Source: an uncultured Acidobacteriota bacterium
GTDB taxonomy: Bacteria; Acidobacteriota; Blastocatellia; Pyrinomonadales; Pyrinomonadaceae
NCBI GenBank assembly: GCA_937873515.1
Contig: CALMYB010000012.1
Coordinates: 62,001-126,000 of the forward strand
DNA: 64,000 nt
Direction of reading: 5' to 3'
The notes under the pieces are model-generated. The model saw only the letters and a program-made list of their open reading frames with translations, searched no databases and had not been told where the DNA came from. The position numbers and the translations under genes are program-made. How positions within the stretch are numbered: the first letter of the stretch is position 1; every line of letters starts with the position of its first letter. Of the stretch, positions 9,548 through 16,596 are shown in pieces.

Positions 9548-10941
9548 CCAACGAAAACGGTCGGTTTACCGACGAGAGGAAATGCGGTTTCGTATGCGCT
9601 TGCGATACGGAGAATCTCGGCCTCGCCCCAAAAGTTGCCGACAAGCTGCAGGCCGATCGGAAGTCCGTCGGACGATAGTCCGCTCGGCACACTTACTGCG
9701 GGCACTCCCGCAAGATTTGCCGACACCGTGAAAATATCGCTCAGATACATAGCGAGCGGATCGTCCAGGCGTTCACCGATCTTGAAGGCGGTAGTCGGAG
9801 AGGTCGCCGTCAAGATCGCGTCGCAGCTCTTGAAGGCTTCAACATAATCCTGTTTGATCATCGCACGGACCTTCTGAGCTTTCGCATAATATGCATCGTA
9901 GTATCCGCTCGAAAGCACGTAGGTTCCGAGCAGGATCCGGCGTTTTACCTCCGCTCCAAAACCTTCTTCACGCGTCTTCATATACATCTCGCGGAGTCCG
10001 GCGGCTTCTTCGGCACGAAATCCGTAGCGGACGCCGTCGAACCGCGCAAGATTCGAAGACGCTTCGGCGGTTGCGATGATGTAATAGACAGCGATCCCGT
10101 ATTTCGCGTATGGAAGAGTGATATCGACCGGCACTGCACCGAGTTTCTTAAGGTTGTCGATCGCCTTTTCAATACTGTCTCTTACGTCCGCGTCCAGCCC
10201 TTCACCGATAAGGTCGCGGACGATGCCGATCCGCATTCCGTTTATGTCGCCGGTCAGCTCGGCCGCATAGTCAGGGACTTCAACGTCTGCCGACGTCGAA
10301 TCCATCGGATCGCGGCCTGCGATCACGCCCAGCACATCGGCAACGTCCCGCGCGTTCTGTCCGAAGATCCCGATGTTATCGAGCGATGACGCGAATGCGA
10401 CCAGGCCGTAGCGCGAGATGCGTCCATATGTGGGCTTAAGGCCGGCAATGCCGCAAAAGGAAGCAGGCTGGCGAACGGACCCGCCCGTTTCGCTTCCGAG
10501 TGCAGCTCGCACTACGCCTGACGCGACCGCCGCGGCCGAACCGCCCGAACTGCCGCCGGGAACCCGCTCTTTGTCCCAAGGGTTTTTCACGGATCCGAAG
10601 GCAGATGACTCGTTCGATGAACCCATCGCGAATTCATCCATATTCGTCTTGCCGACGACGACCGCTCCCGCGGCCTTTAGCCGTTCGACGGCCGTTGCGT
10701 CGTAATGAGCCTTGTAATTTGCGAGGATGCGGGAACCACACGTTGCCTGCATTCCTTTAACGCAAATGTTGTCTTTGATCCCGACCGCAAAGCCTTTCAG
10801 CGGCATCTCGCCAGAAGATGCATCTACCTCCGCAGCCCGGGCAAGAGCGGTGTTCCGCTCGATCGAAAGAAAGGAATTCAAGTCGCCGTTGACACGTTCT
10901 GCGTTGTCGAGAACGCGTTCGATTTCGTTAACTATTGACAT
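9544..10941 (-). CDS. gatA: Asp-tRNA(Asn)/Glu-tRNA(Gln) amidotransferase subunit A
   Basis: A 465-residue amidase-signature protein, the glutaminase subunit of GatCAB, which converts Glu-tRNA(Gln) and/or Asp-tRNA(Asn) to the amide form. The Ser-cisSer-Lys triad is visible: Lys56 in VGIKDN, Ser131 in [11 protein letters not shown], and nucleophile Ser155 in [10 protein letters not shown]. Spacing (75 and 24 residues) matches characterised GatA. GatA-specific segments [14 protein letters not shown] and ATSPTTAF support GatA over a general amidase. gatC lies upstream on the same strand, separated by a lipoprotein gene; gatB is not in the window. The stop overlaps the FHA-ABC transporter start. 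Confidence 0.95.
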   Translation of the reverse strand: MSIVNEIERVLDNAERVNGDLNSFLSIERNTALARAAEVDASSGEMPLKGFAVGIKDNICVKGMQATCGSRILANYKAHYDATAVERLKAAGAVVVGKTNMDEFAMGSSNESSAFGSVKNPWDKERVPGGSSGGSAAAVASGVVRAALGSETGGSVRQPASFCGIAGLKPTYGRISRYGLVAFASSLDNIGIFGQNARDVADVLGVIAGRDPMDSTSADVEVPDYAAELTGDINGMRIGIVRDLIGEGLDADVRDSIEKAIDNLKKLGAVPVDITLPYAKYGIAVYYIIATAEASSNLARFDGVRYGFRAEEAAGLREMYMKTREEGFGAEVKRRILLGTYVLSSGYYDAYYAKAQKVRAMIKQDYVEAFKSCDAILTATSPTTAFKIGERLDDPLAMYLSDIFTVSANLAGVPAVSVPSGLSSDGLPIGLQLVGNFWGEAEILRIASAYETAFPLVGKPTVFVG

Positions 10942-10953
10942 AGAAAAGAGAAC

Positions 10954-11418
10954 TTATTTTGAATTAGGATCGGGCGAAACTTTATTTATCAACCATTCGC
11001 CGCCCCGCTTTGCGACATCAACCAGAACGTCTTTCTGCTCGGTCGTATAGTCGTCTTTCCAGTAGATCTGCACCTGTACGGTCGCGTCTTCTGCCGAGTT
11101 TTGGGTGCAGTGCCCGATCTTGAACGTACGCGGAAAATTCTCTGACGCAGTAAAATAATCTTGCTTCGAATTGATGCCGGACAATTGTTTAAAAAGTTCG
11201 TCGGTCAGATATTTCTTTCGCTTCTCAAGGTTTTCGGGCGATGGTGTCATATCGTTCCCAAGATGAAATGAGTAGAATCGGCGGGCGGCGTCGCTCGCTT
11301 CGCCGCACGGAGATGTGTCAAACGTATCGACTCGGCATGCTCCCGCCAACACCGATACCAGCACTGCCGTCAATGCAGCAACTGCCAACCTTGGAACTAT
11401 GTTCGTCCGACCTCGCAT
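10954..11418 (-). CDS. Lipoprotein, DUF3828-like
   Basis: A 154-residue protein with a lipoprotein signal peptide (hydrophobic 9-25, lipobox LAGAC, Cys28). The mature part begins with AARRFYSFHLGNDM and continues with YLTDELFKQL, a pattern reminiscent of DUF3828 (small secreted proteins with an NTF2-like fold); this match is by eye and tentative. Two further cysteines (Cys38 and one in GHCTQN) could form a disulfide. It is inserted between gatC and gatA, with a 12-bp gap to gatA and a 9-bp gap from gatC, so it is almost certainly co-transcribed with them although no functional link is obvious. Confidence 0.75.
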   Translation of the reverse strand: MRGRTNIVPRLAVAALTAVLVSVLAGACRVDTFDTSPCGEASDAARRFYSFHLGNDMTPSPENLEKRKKYLTDELFKQLSGINSKQDYFTASENFPRTFKIGHCTQNSAEDATVQVQIYWKDDYTTEQKDVLVDVAKRGGEWLINKVSPDPNSK

Positions 11419-11427
11419 TTCTAATCC

Positions 11428-11709
11428 CTAAAGCACCTTTGGAACACGAAAGTGTCCTGCGACCGGATCCGGCGCTTGCCCGACCGCTTCCTCGACCGTA
11501 AACGACGAGCGCGGTTCGTCGGCACGTATCGTGCGCGTTGACTCGCCTTCGGCAGTAAGGCCGCCGAGCATCGGCTCGACCGCAGTTGTATCAAGTGTGT
11601 TCAGTTGCTCGACATATTCGACGATCCCGGCAAGCTGAGGCCCGTATAGAGCGGCCTCTTCTTCCGTGATCGCGATATGGGCGAGATTTGCCACGTGTTT
11701 TACATCCAT
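11428..11709 (-). CDS. gatC: Asp-tRNA(Asn)/Glu-tRNA(Gln) amidotransferase subunit C
   Basis: A 93-residue GatC, the small subunit that wraps around and stabilises GatA in the GatCAB complex. The family pattern is clear: N-terminal DVKHVANLAHIAITEEE, then IVEYVEQLNTLDTT, and a C-terminal RADEPRSSFTVEEAVGQAPDP...FRVPKVL. Length matches the family. It lies 9 bp downstream of the DciA-like gene and 9 bp upstream of the lipoprotein gene, in the same run as gatA. Confidence 0.95.
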   Translation of the reverse strand: MDVKHVANLAHIAITEEEAALYGPQLAGIVEYVEQLNTLDTTAVEPMLGGLTAEGESTRTIRADEPRSSFTVEEAVGQAPDPVAGHFRVPKVL

Positions 11710-11718
11710 AAAATCTTA

Positions 11719-12153
11719 CTATCCGCGAAGCAGGTACACCTCGGCCGCCTCAACGAAACTGCGACGCAGATTCGCGTCTTCGATCTTTGACGCGGCAAGC
11801 CGAAGTTCCTTTGAAATTTCAGCAGTTTCACCTTTTTCCGAAGTTCGCTTCGCTTTTACCTTCAGAGCCTCGGGTTCCACCTTGAACTCGACAAAGACCA
11901 CCGAGCCTTCGCCGCAAAGTTTGTTCAATCTTGCGATGATCTGGCCGGCAAGATCTTCCAAGTGAAGCTTCCAGGTCTTATCTTCGGTCGCGACCACAAG
12001 CCGTTTTTCGCAGAACTCTAGCGGCTGTGTACGTTTTTCGACAAGCTCGCCGACCGCCGCAGGCCACGCAGCAAAAACAAGGCTTTGCAACGCCTCGGCA
12101 GGCGCCTTAGCTTCACTCAAGATCGCCGGAAATGTGCTGAAGAGCGATTCCAT
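11719..12153 (-). CDS. DUF721/DciA-like protein
   Basis: A 144-residue protein with an N-terminal DUF721 domain (about 10-85), recognisable by LVFAAWPAAVGELVEKRTQPL followed by KRLVVATEDKTWKLHLEDL. DUF721 includes DciA, the helicase-loading factor in bacteria lacking DnaC/DnaI; other members have no known role. The C-terminal half is acidic and helical and does not match known DciA tails. ATG 12153 is preferred over ATG 12183 because an AGGA sits about 10 bp upstream of it. It heads the minus-strand run gatC-lipoprotein-gatA-FHA-ABC-TlpA and is divergent from maf, so the run's promoter is probably in 12154-12232. Confidence 0.7.
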   Translation of the reverse strand: MESLFSTFPAILSEAKAPAEALQSLVFAAWPAAVGELVEKRTQPLEFCEKRLVVATEDKTWKLHLEDLAGQIIARLNKLCGEGSVVFVEFKVEPEALKVKAKRTSEKGETAEISKELRLAASKIEDANLRRSFVEAAEVYLLRG

Positions 12154-12232
12154 TAGATAGTTATCCTGTTCATAATTTATCATTTTAAGGGAGCATTACG
12201 ACAATGCCGCCATTTTTGCTTCAAACCGAACG

Positions 12233-12826
12233 ATGATAGATCTGCCAAAAATCGTGCTCGCATCGGCGAGCCCACGACGAGTCGAAATACTGACTTCGGT
12301 CGGCTGGCCATTTGAAAAACAGCCGGCAAATATCGACGAGACCGAGATCGACGGCGAGGCACCTGAGGATTACGTTGTTCGCCTCGCCCGCGAAAAGGCT
12401 CTCGCGGTCGCGGGCGACCGACCCGACGAGATCGTACTCGGTGCCGATACGACGGTCGTCGTCGACGGCTGCATACTTGCAAAGCCCTCTGATCTGGACG
12501 ACGCAAAACGAATGCTTCGAATACTCTCAGGGCGTTCGCATTTCGTGCTCACGGGGATCGCGGCCGCACGCGGCGGCGAAGTTGAGAGTGCGTTGGAACG
12601 CACTCGCGTCGATTTTTGCGAGATGAGTGAGAGCGAGATCGAGTTCCTTGCGGTCAAAGGCGATCCGCTCGACAAAGCCGGTGCATATGCCGTCCAGGCT
12701 CAGGCAGCCCTTTTCATTTCCGGGATCGAAGGAGACTATTGGAACGTGGTCGGCTTGCCGATTGGAACGGTGTATCGCCTGATCATGGGTTCAAAAAAAA
12801 GACCGGGCGGTAAGACGCCCGGCTGA
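12233..12826 (+). CDS. maf: Maf family nucleotide pyrophosphatase (dTTP/UTP-type)
   Basis: A 197-residue Maf/YhdE-type nucleoside triphosphate pyrophosphatase, which hydrolyses non-canonical or excess nucleotides to monophosphates. Family motifs: ASASPRRVEIL near the start, LAREKALAVA, the catalytic VLGADTTVV, LSGRSHFVLTG, and the C-terminal DKAGAYAVQAQAALFISGIEGDYWNVVGLP. It is a single plus-strand gene among minus-strand operons. The last codons (12803-12822) double as the hairpin of a terminator for the convergent gene downstream, which fixes the sequence of the C-terminal tail RPGGKTPG. That tail extends beyond the conserved domain. Confidence 0.9.
   Translation: MIDLPKIVLASASPRRVEILTSVGWPFEKQPANIDETEIDGEAPEDYVVRLAREKALAVAGDRPDEIVLGADTTVVVDGCILAKPSDLDDAKRMLRILSGRSHFVLTGIAAARGGEVESALERTRVDFCEMSESEIEFLAVKGDPLDKAGAYAVQAQAALFISGIEGDYWNVVGLPIGTVYRLIMGSKKRPGGKTPG
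12792..12822 (-). terminator. Rho-independent terminator inside the maf 3' end
   Basis: Read on the minus strand, a 7-bp perfect stem (CCGGGCG/CGCCCGG, 12803-12809 and 12816-12822) with a 6-nt loop is followed by a run of T (12793-12800). It lies about 30 bp after the stop of the minus-strand TlpA-like gene at 12855, so it should end that transcript. The hairpin is encoded within the final codons of the convergent maf gene. Confidence 0.8.
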
Positions 12827-12854
12827 TCCCCAATATCTATTCTTTCATTAGCGG

Positions 12855-13355
12855 TTAAAGCAGTTTGTCTATCATTTTTGATAGCGGGATCGCGGCGTCA
12901 GACTTCGGGTCGAGTCCGCCGAAAGGTTCGCCCGAGACCGAACCGTTCTTGTCGAGAATGACAAAGGACGGCACCTGCTCGACATTCAGCTTGCTCATCA
13001 CGACGGCTCCGTCCGGATCGCGAAGCATCGGCACGGTGATCTTGTTCTTCGCCGCGAATTGCTTCAATTCGGCGTCGCTTACAGCGTTTTTTGCCGTGGC
13101 AGCATCGGTCGCCACAAAGTAGAAAACGACCGGCTTTGCCGCGTATTTCTTAACAAGGGTGTTTGTGACCTCCGCCTGCGTTTCCGAAAGCGGAAGCCAA
13201 CTCGCGCCGACAACAAGCACAACGACCTTGCCTTTTTGGGCCGTCACGTCGATATTACCGCCGCCAAGTGATCTAAGCGACGCCTGGCCGAAAGCCGTTG
13301 CTCCGAAAGCCGCCATCAGACCGAAGATACCGATGCAAAGAGTTAGTCGTCTCAT
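12855..13355 (-). CDS. Secreted TlpA/thioredoxin-fold protein lacking the active-site cysteines
   Basis: A 166-residue protein with a signal peptide (hydrophobic 5-22, likely cleavage after AFGQA) and a TlpA/AhpC-TSA-like thioredoxin fold: GKVVVLVVGASWLPLSETQ, then YFVATDAATAKNAVSD, VPMLRDPDGAV, and a cis-proline segment VEQVPSFVILDKNGSV. Where TlpA has WCxxC, this protein has WLPLS (53-57), so it has no thiol redox centre. The only cysteine is in the signal peptide. It may have a chaperone or binding role, or depend on another residue; that is inference. A strong terminator follows it. Confidence 0.8.
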   Translation of the reverse strand: MRRLTLCIGIFGLMAAFGATAFGQASLRSLGGGNIDVTAQKGKVVVLVVGASWLPLSETQAEVTNTLVKKYAAKPVVFYFVATDAATAKNAVSDAELKQFAAKNKITVPMLRDPDGAVVMSKLNVEQVPSFVILDKNGSVSGEPFGGLDPKSDAAIPLSKMIDKLL

Positions 13356-13418
13356 TTCTTTTCGAAGGACACCGCAATGCGGCCATCCGTTCTAGTTAGA
13401 TGCAAGCTTTATGCCAAG

Positions 13419-14273
13419 CTACTGCTTTCGATTTAGGATGACGTTGTCGATCAAGCGAATGTCGTCGATCTTGATCGCTGCGGCGATCAATGCTTCGTTA
13501 TCTGCAATCTTTTCAATAGGTTGCAGTGTCTCACGGTCAACTATTGCAACATAGTCCAATTCTACCGAAGGTTCCTCTTCGATCGCCGTTCTAACGATCT
13601 GAGCAAGATCTGCGGCATTTCGTTCACCGTTCTTGAAAGCTTTTTTTGCTTCGCGAAGAGCGTTGATCAGCACGACGGCTTTCTCGCGGCCTGCATCCGA
13701 CAAGCGTTCGTTCCGCGACGACATCGCAAGCCCCGAAGCCTCTCTTACGGTCGGAAGGACCGCGATCTCCATTTCAAACCCAAGATCGCGCGTCAGGCGT
13801 TCGATAACGGCTACCTGCTGGGCATCCTTCTGCCCGAAAAAGGCGATGTCAGGCCGTATCGTGTTGAAAAGTATCGTAACGACCGTGGCTACACCGCGAA
13901 AATGTCCGGGCCGTGACGAGCCTTCCATAACGTCGGTCAATCCCTCGACATCGACGTAGGTCGAGAAGCCCGGCGGATATACTTCCTCAACATCAGGTGC
14001 GTAGATATAATCGACGCCGAGTTCGGCAAGCATCGCCGCATCCTGCGTGAGGTCGCGCGGATATTTTTCGAGATCTGCTTTGTCGTTGAATTGCGCAGGA
14101 TTCACGAAGATCGAGACGATCGTGATGTCGGAGCGTTGACGCGACTCTTCAACAAGCCTCAGATGGCCGGCGTGCAAGGCACCCATCGTCGGGACAAAGC
14201 CCACCTTCTTATTCTCTCGCCTGAACTTGCGTGAGATAGAAAAGATACGTTGTCTTCTGTTGATGATCTCCAT
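13419..14273 (-). CDS. panC: Pantothenate synthetase
   Basis: A 284-residue PanC, which joins pantoate and beta-alanine using ATP in the last step of pantothenate synthesis in the cytoplasm. Visible motifs: VGFVPTMGALHAGHLRLVEE (containing the HIGH-like GALHAGHL), VSIFVNPAQFN, FFGQKDAQQVAVIERL and the GLAMSSRN (KMSKS-like) loop. Full length, with the usual C-terminal LDYVAIVD segment. It lies 12 bp downstream of panB on the same strand, forming a panB-panC operon, with folK further upstream. Confidence 0.95.
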   Translation of the reverse strand: MEIINRRQRIFSISRKFRRENKKVGFVPTMGALHAGHLRLVEESRQRSDITIVSIFVNPAQFNDKADLEKYPRDLTQDAAMLAELGVDYIYAPDVEEVYPPGFSTYVDVEGLTDVMEGSSRPGHFRGVATVVTILFNTIRPDIAFFGQKDAQQVAVIERLTRDLGFEMEIAVLPTVREASGLAMSSRNERLSDAGREKAVVLINALREAKKAFKNGERNAADLAQIVRTAIEEEPSVELDYVAIVDRETLQPIEKIADNEALIAAAIKIDDIRLIDNVILNRKQ

Positions 14274-14285
14274 TCGAGGCCTTAT

Positions 14286-15155
14286 CTATGCCTTGGAATC
14301 CGCGGCGATCTCCTTCTTTGTCTCTTCGGTCAGGCCGTAGGATTCAGAATCGTTCGGGTAAGCTCCGCTCTTCACATCGGCAGACCAATTCTTTATCGCG
14401 TCGGTCATTACGTCGCGGATGTTCGCGTACTGCCGCACGAAACGAGGCTGTCTGCCGAACGTCATTCCCACAAGATCGTGAAGCACAAGTACCTGAATGT
14501 CGCACTCGAGTCCGGCGCCGATGCCGATGGTGGAAATATGGAGTTCCTCCGTGATCATTGCCGCAACTTCTCGTGGAACGAGTTCGAGAACGATCGCGAA
14601 CGCTCCGGCGTCCTCCAACGCCTTTGCGTCGTCGATCAACCTTTTTGCGTGCTCGGCGGTACGGCCCTGAACGCGATAGCCGCCCATCTTATAGACCGAT
14701 TGCGGGGTCAGTCCTATATGGGCGACGACCGGGATCTCCTCGTCAACGAGCCTGCGAACGAGTCCGGCACGATTGCTCCCGCCTTCGAGCTTCACCGCTT
14801 CGGCACCGCCGTATTTCATCAAGCGAAGGGCATTTCTGACCGTTTCGTCTTCGCTGACGTGGTAAGTGCCGTAAGGCATATCCGCGACGACCATCGCCCG
14901 TTCAGTCCCGCGTTTTACTGCAATACAAGCCGACGTTATCTCGTCGAGCGAAACGGGGATCGTGTTGCCGTAGCCGTGAATGACATTGCCGATGCTGTCA
15001 CCGACAAGAATGATGTCAACACCTGCTTCATCGACGATCCGTGCGGTCGGATAATCGTAGGCGGTCAGGCAAACGAGCTTCTCGCCCTTTTCCTTTGCGG
15101 CGCGTATCGCCGGCAGATAGACCTTACCTTCGCGATCAGGTTGGAGATATGCCAT
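14286..15155 (-). CDS. panB: 3-methyl-2-oxobutanoate hydroxymethyltransferase
   Basis: A 289-residue PanB, which makes ketopantoate from 2-oxoisovalerate using 5,10-methylene-THF. The TIM-barrel motifs are clear: KLVCLTAYDYPTARIVDEAGVDIILVGDS, YGNTIPVSLDEI, VADMPYGTYHVS, KLEGG, VVAHIGLTPQSVYKMGGYRVQG and TIGIGAGLECDIQVLV. I start it at ATG 15155, where conserved sequence begins; an upstream in-frame start would add 38 non-conserved basic residues overlapping folK. The C-terminal tail is longer than the minimum and acidic. It is followed by panC after 12 bp. Confidence 0.95.
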   Translation of the reverse strand: MAYLQPDREGKVYLPAIRAAKEKGEKLVCLTAYDYPTARIVDEAGVDIILVGDSIGNVIHGYGNTIPVSLDEITSACIAVKRGTERAMVVADMPYGTYHVSEDETVRNALRLMKYGGAEAVKLEGGSNRAGLVRRLVDEEIPVVAHIGLTPQSVYKMGGYRVQGRTAEHAKRLIDDAKALEDAGAFAIVLELVPREVAAMITEELHISTIGIGAGLECDIQVLVLHDLVGMTFGRQPRFVRQYANIRDVMTDAIKNWSADVKSGAYPNDSESYGLTEETKKEIAADSKA

Positions 15156-15213
15156 AAATTTGCCTAAGAATAGCGTTTTTCTCCGCGAATAGCTAGTAAA
15201 TTCAGCCTGGCGG

Positions 15214-15750
15214 TCAAGTCGCCGTTTCGCCCTTCGCCCGCGGATTCGGCGACCAGCGATGGACCGCACTCGTATCTTCTGAAGCGGCGAGAAGTTCGAC
15301 GACCTCGGTCTTTAGGATCGGGTGGACGAAGTTCGGGATCAGTTCGACAAGGGGCCGCAAAACGAACTTCCGCAAGTGCATTCGCGGATGCGGGACCGTC
15401 ACGAGATCGGTATTCAGCTTCACTGAGCCGATGAAGATGATGTCGAGGTCGATCGTGCGAGGCTCTTTCGGCCCGGCGTGCTTCTCGCCGCGGCCAAGCG
15501 AATATTCGATCCGCAAGAGGCGGGCCATCAACTGAGTTGGTGTCGCCGCTCCTATCTGGACCTCAGCGACCATATTCAGGAATTTAAGGTCCGTGTCCAT
15601 ATCGATCGGTTCTGTTTCGTAGATCGTCGAAAGGCGATGTACGACGAGATCCGCTTCGATAAGGCCGCGTACCGCTAACAGCAAATTTCCTGCGCGGTCG
15701 CCAAGATTCGAGCCGAGGCTGATGTATGCGAGAGTCGGTTCAGAGTCCAT
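15214..15750 (-). CDS. folK: 2-amino-4-hydroxy-6-hydroxymethyldihydropteridine pyrophosphokinase
   Basis: A 178-residue HPPK, which transfers pyrophosphate from ATP to the pterin in folate synthesis. Motifs: AYISLGSNLGDRAGNLLLAV, TIYETEPI, FLNMVAEV, LLRIEYSLGRGEKHAGPKEPRTIDLDII and PHPRMHLRKFVLRPLVEL. ATG 15750 is chosen because homologous sequence starts there. Its first codons overlap the end of the HxlR-type regulator gene by 11 bp, and panB follows after about 58 bp, so folK-panB-panC are probably co-transcribed. Folate and pantothenate are linked through the methylene-THF used by PanB. Confidence 0.92.
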   Translation of the reverse strand: MDSEPTLAYISLGSNLGDRAGNLLLAVRGLIEADLVVHRLSTIYETEPIDMDTDLKFLNMVAEVQIGAATPTQLMARLLRIEYSLGRGEKHAGPKEPRTIDLDIIFIGSVKLNTDLVTVPHPRMHLRKFVLRPLVELIPNFVHPILKTEVVELLAASEDTSAVHRWSPNPRAKGETAT

Positions 15751-16072
15751 TTCTATCAAGATCTTCCTGCAGCCCGTCGATGGCATCGAGCAGGACGGCA
15801 AACTTTTCGCCGAACGGCGTCAACCGATATTCGACACGCGGCGGTACTTCCGCAAACTCGTCGCGATCCAATATGCCGAATCGCACGAGCTTGCGGAGAC
15901 GCTCGTTCAGGACCTTTGTCGTCAGGCCAGCGACGTTCCTTTCCATCGCTCCCGGCCGATTGATGCCGCGTTTTACAAGGTCGATCACCGACAGCGACCA
16001 TTTGCAGCGGATGATGTTCTCGACCATCCGCTTTGCGTCCATTTCTTGAGGATCTTTTTTTGCAGCAGTCAT
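15740..16072 (-). CDS. HxlR family winged-helix transcriptional regulator
   Basis: A 110-residue HxlR-type (MarR-like winged helix) regulator: RCKWSLSVIDLVKRGINRPGAMERNVAGLTTKVLNERLRKLVRFGILDR with the wing YRLTPFGEK. HxlR proteins act as dimers on inverted repeats and several (YodB, CatR, HypR) sense electrophiles through a conserved N-terminal cysteine. Here a cysteine sits in RCKW near the start of the domain, which is compatible with such sensing (inference). ATG 16072 is preferred; a TTG at 16087 would add five residues, and neither has a strong Shine-Dalgarno. It is divergent from a thioredoxin-like gene, a likely target, and overlaps folK. Confidence 0.85.
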   Translation of the reverse strand: MTAAKKDPQEMDAKRMVENIIRCKWSLSVIDLVKRGINRPGAMERNVAGLTTKVLNERLRKLVRFGILDRDEFAEVPPRVEYRLTPFGEKFAVLLDAIDGLQEDLDRNGL

Positions 16073-16146
16073 CACAATGCGAACCAAAAAGTACGTATCT
16101 CACCGAAAAGTGCCTGCTTACCGCGGCCGCTCATCCTTGCTAATCT

Positions 16147-16172
16147 CTAGCATACAGCAGGAATTTTGCTAG
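16147..16172. promoter_or_regulatory. Inverted repeat, possible HxlR operator
   Basis: CTAGCA (16147-16152) and TGCTAG (16167-16172) form a perfect 6-bp inverted repeat with 14 bp between arms, in the 128-bp gap between the divergent HxlR regulator and thioredoxin-like gene. Position and symmetry fit an operator for a dimeric winged-helix protein. The assignment rests on context alone. Confidence 0.4.
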
Positions 16173-16200
16173 TTAAAAGGACATCAGGGAGATACATACA

Positions 16201-16437
16201 ATGAAACAGAAAGCGATCTTTTACCACGCGGGCTGCCCAGTTTGCGTCAGTGCCGAACAGATGGTCGCACAGGCGATCGATGCCGAACGATTCGACGTCG
16301 AGATAGTTCATCTTGGCGAGTCCAAAGGTAGAGTTGGCGAAGCCGAGGCCGCAGGCGTCAAGTCGGTCCCGGCACTCGTCATCGCCGGCCAACCATATCA
16401 CATCAACTTCGGCGCCTCGATCGAAGCCCTGAAGTAA
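16201..16437 (+). CDS. Small thioredoxin/glutaredoxin-like protein with CPVC motif
   Basis: A 78-residue protein with a minimal thioredoxin-like fold: AIFYHAGCPVCVSAEQMV (active-site CPVC, Cys12 and Cys15), a beta strand FDVEIVHLGE, and the cis-proline segment VKSVPALVIAGQPYHINFGAS. The size and layout resemble small thioredoxin or glutaredoxin-like proteins. A GGGAGAT at 16189-16195 precedes ATG 16201 at a plausible distance. It is expressed away from the HxlR regulator gene; a redox-responsive regulator and a thiol protein in divergent orientation would make a simple stress circuit (inference). Confidence 0.8.
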   Translation: MKQKAIFYHAGCPVCVSAEQMVAQAIDAERFDVEIVHLGESKGRVGEAEAAGVKSVPALVIAGQPYHINFGASIEALK

Positions 16438-16455
16438 CGGGCGAACCGCCTTTTT

Positions 16456-16486
16456 GTCAGAACCGCCTGCGTGAGCGGGCGGTCAG
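16456..16486 (+). repeat. Dispersed palindromic repeat, copy 1 (REP-like)
   Basis: A 31-bp sequence, GTCAGAACCGCCTGCG then TGAGCGGGCGGTCAG, forming a hairpin with CCGCC/GGCGG arms. It differs from the copy at 40824-40854 at one base only. It lies in a non-coding gap after the thioredoxin-like gene. Confidence 0.7.
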
Positions 16487-16596
16487 CGCGTTCTCCATTC
16501 CGATGTGCCGCTCCGGAGAGGGCAGGGCGGCGGTGCGAGAATTGCTTTTGCGGGCAATTAAATGCTTCAATAGGGAAGTCAGAGTTGAAGTACGTT

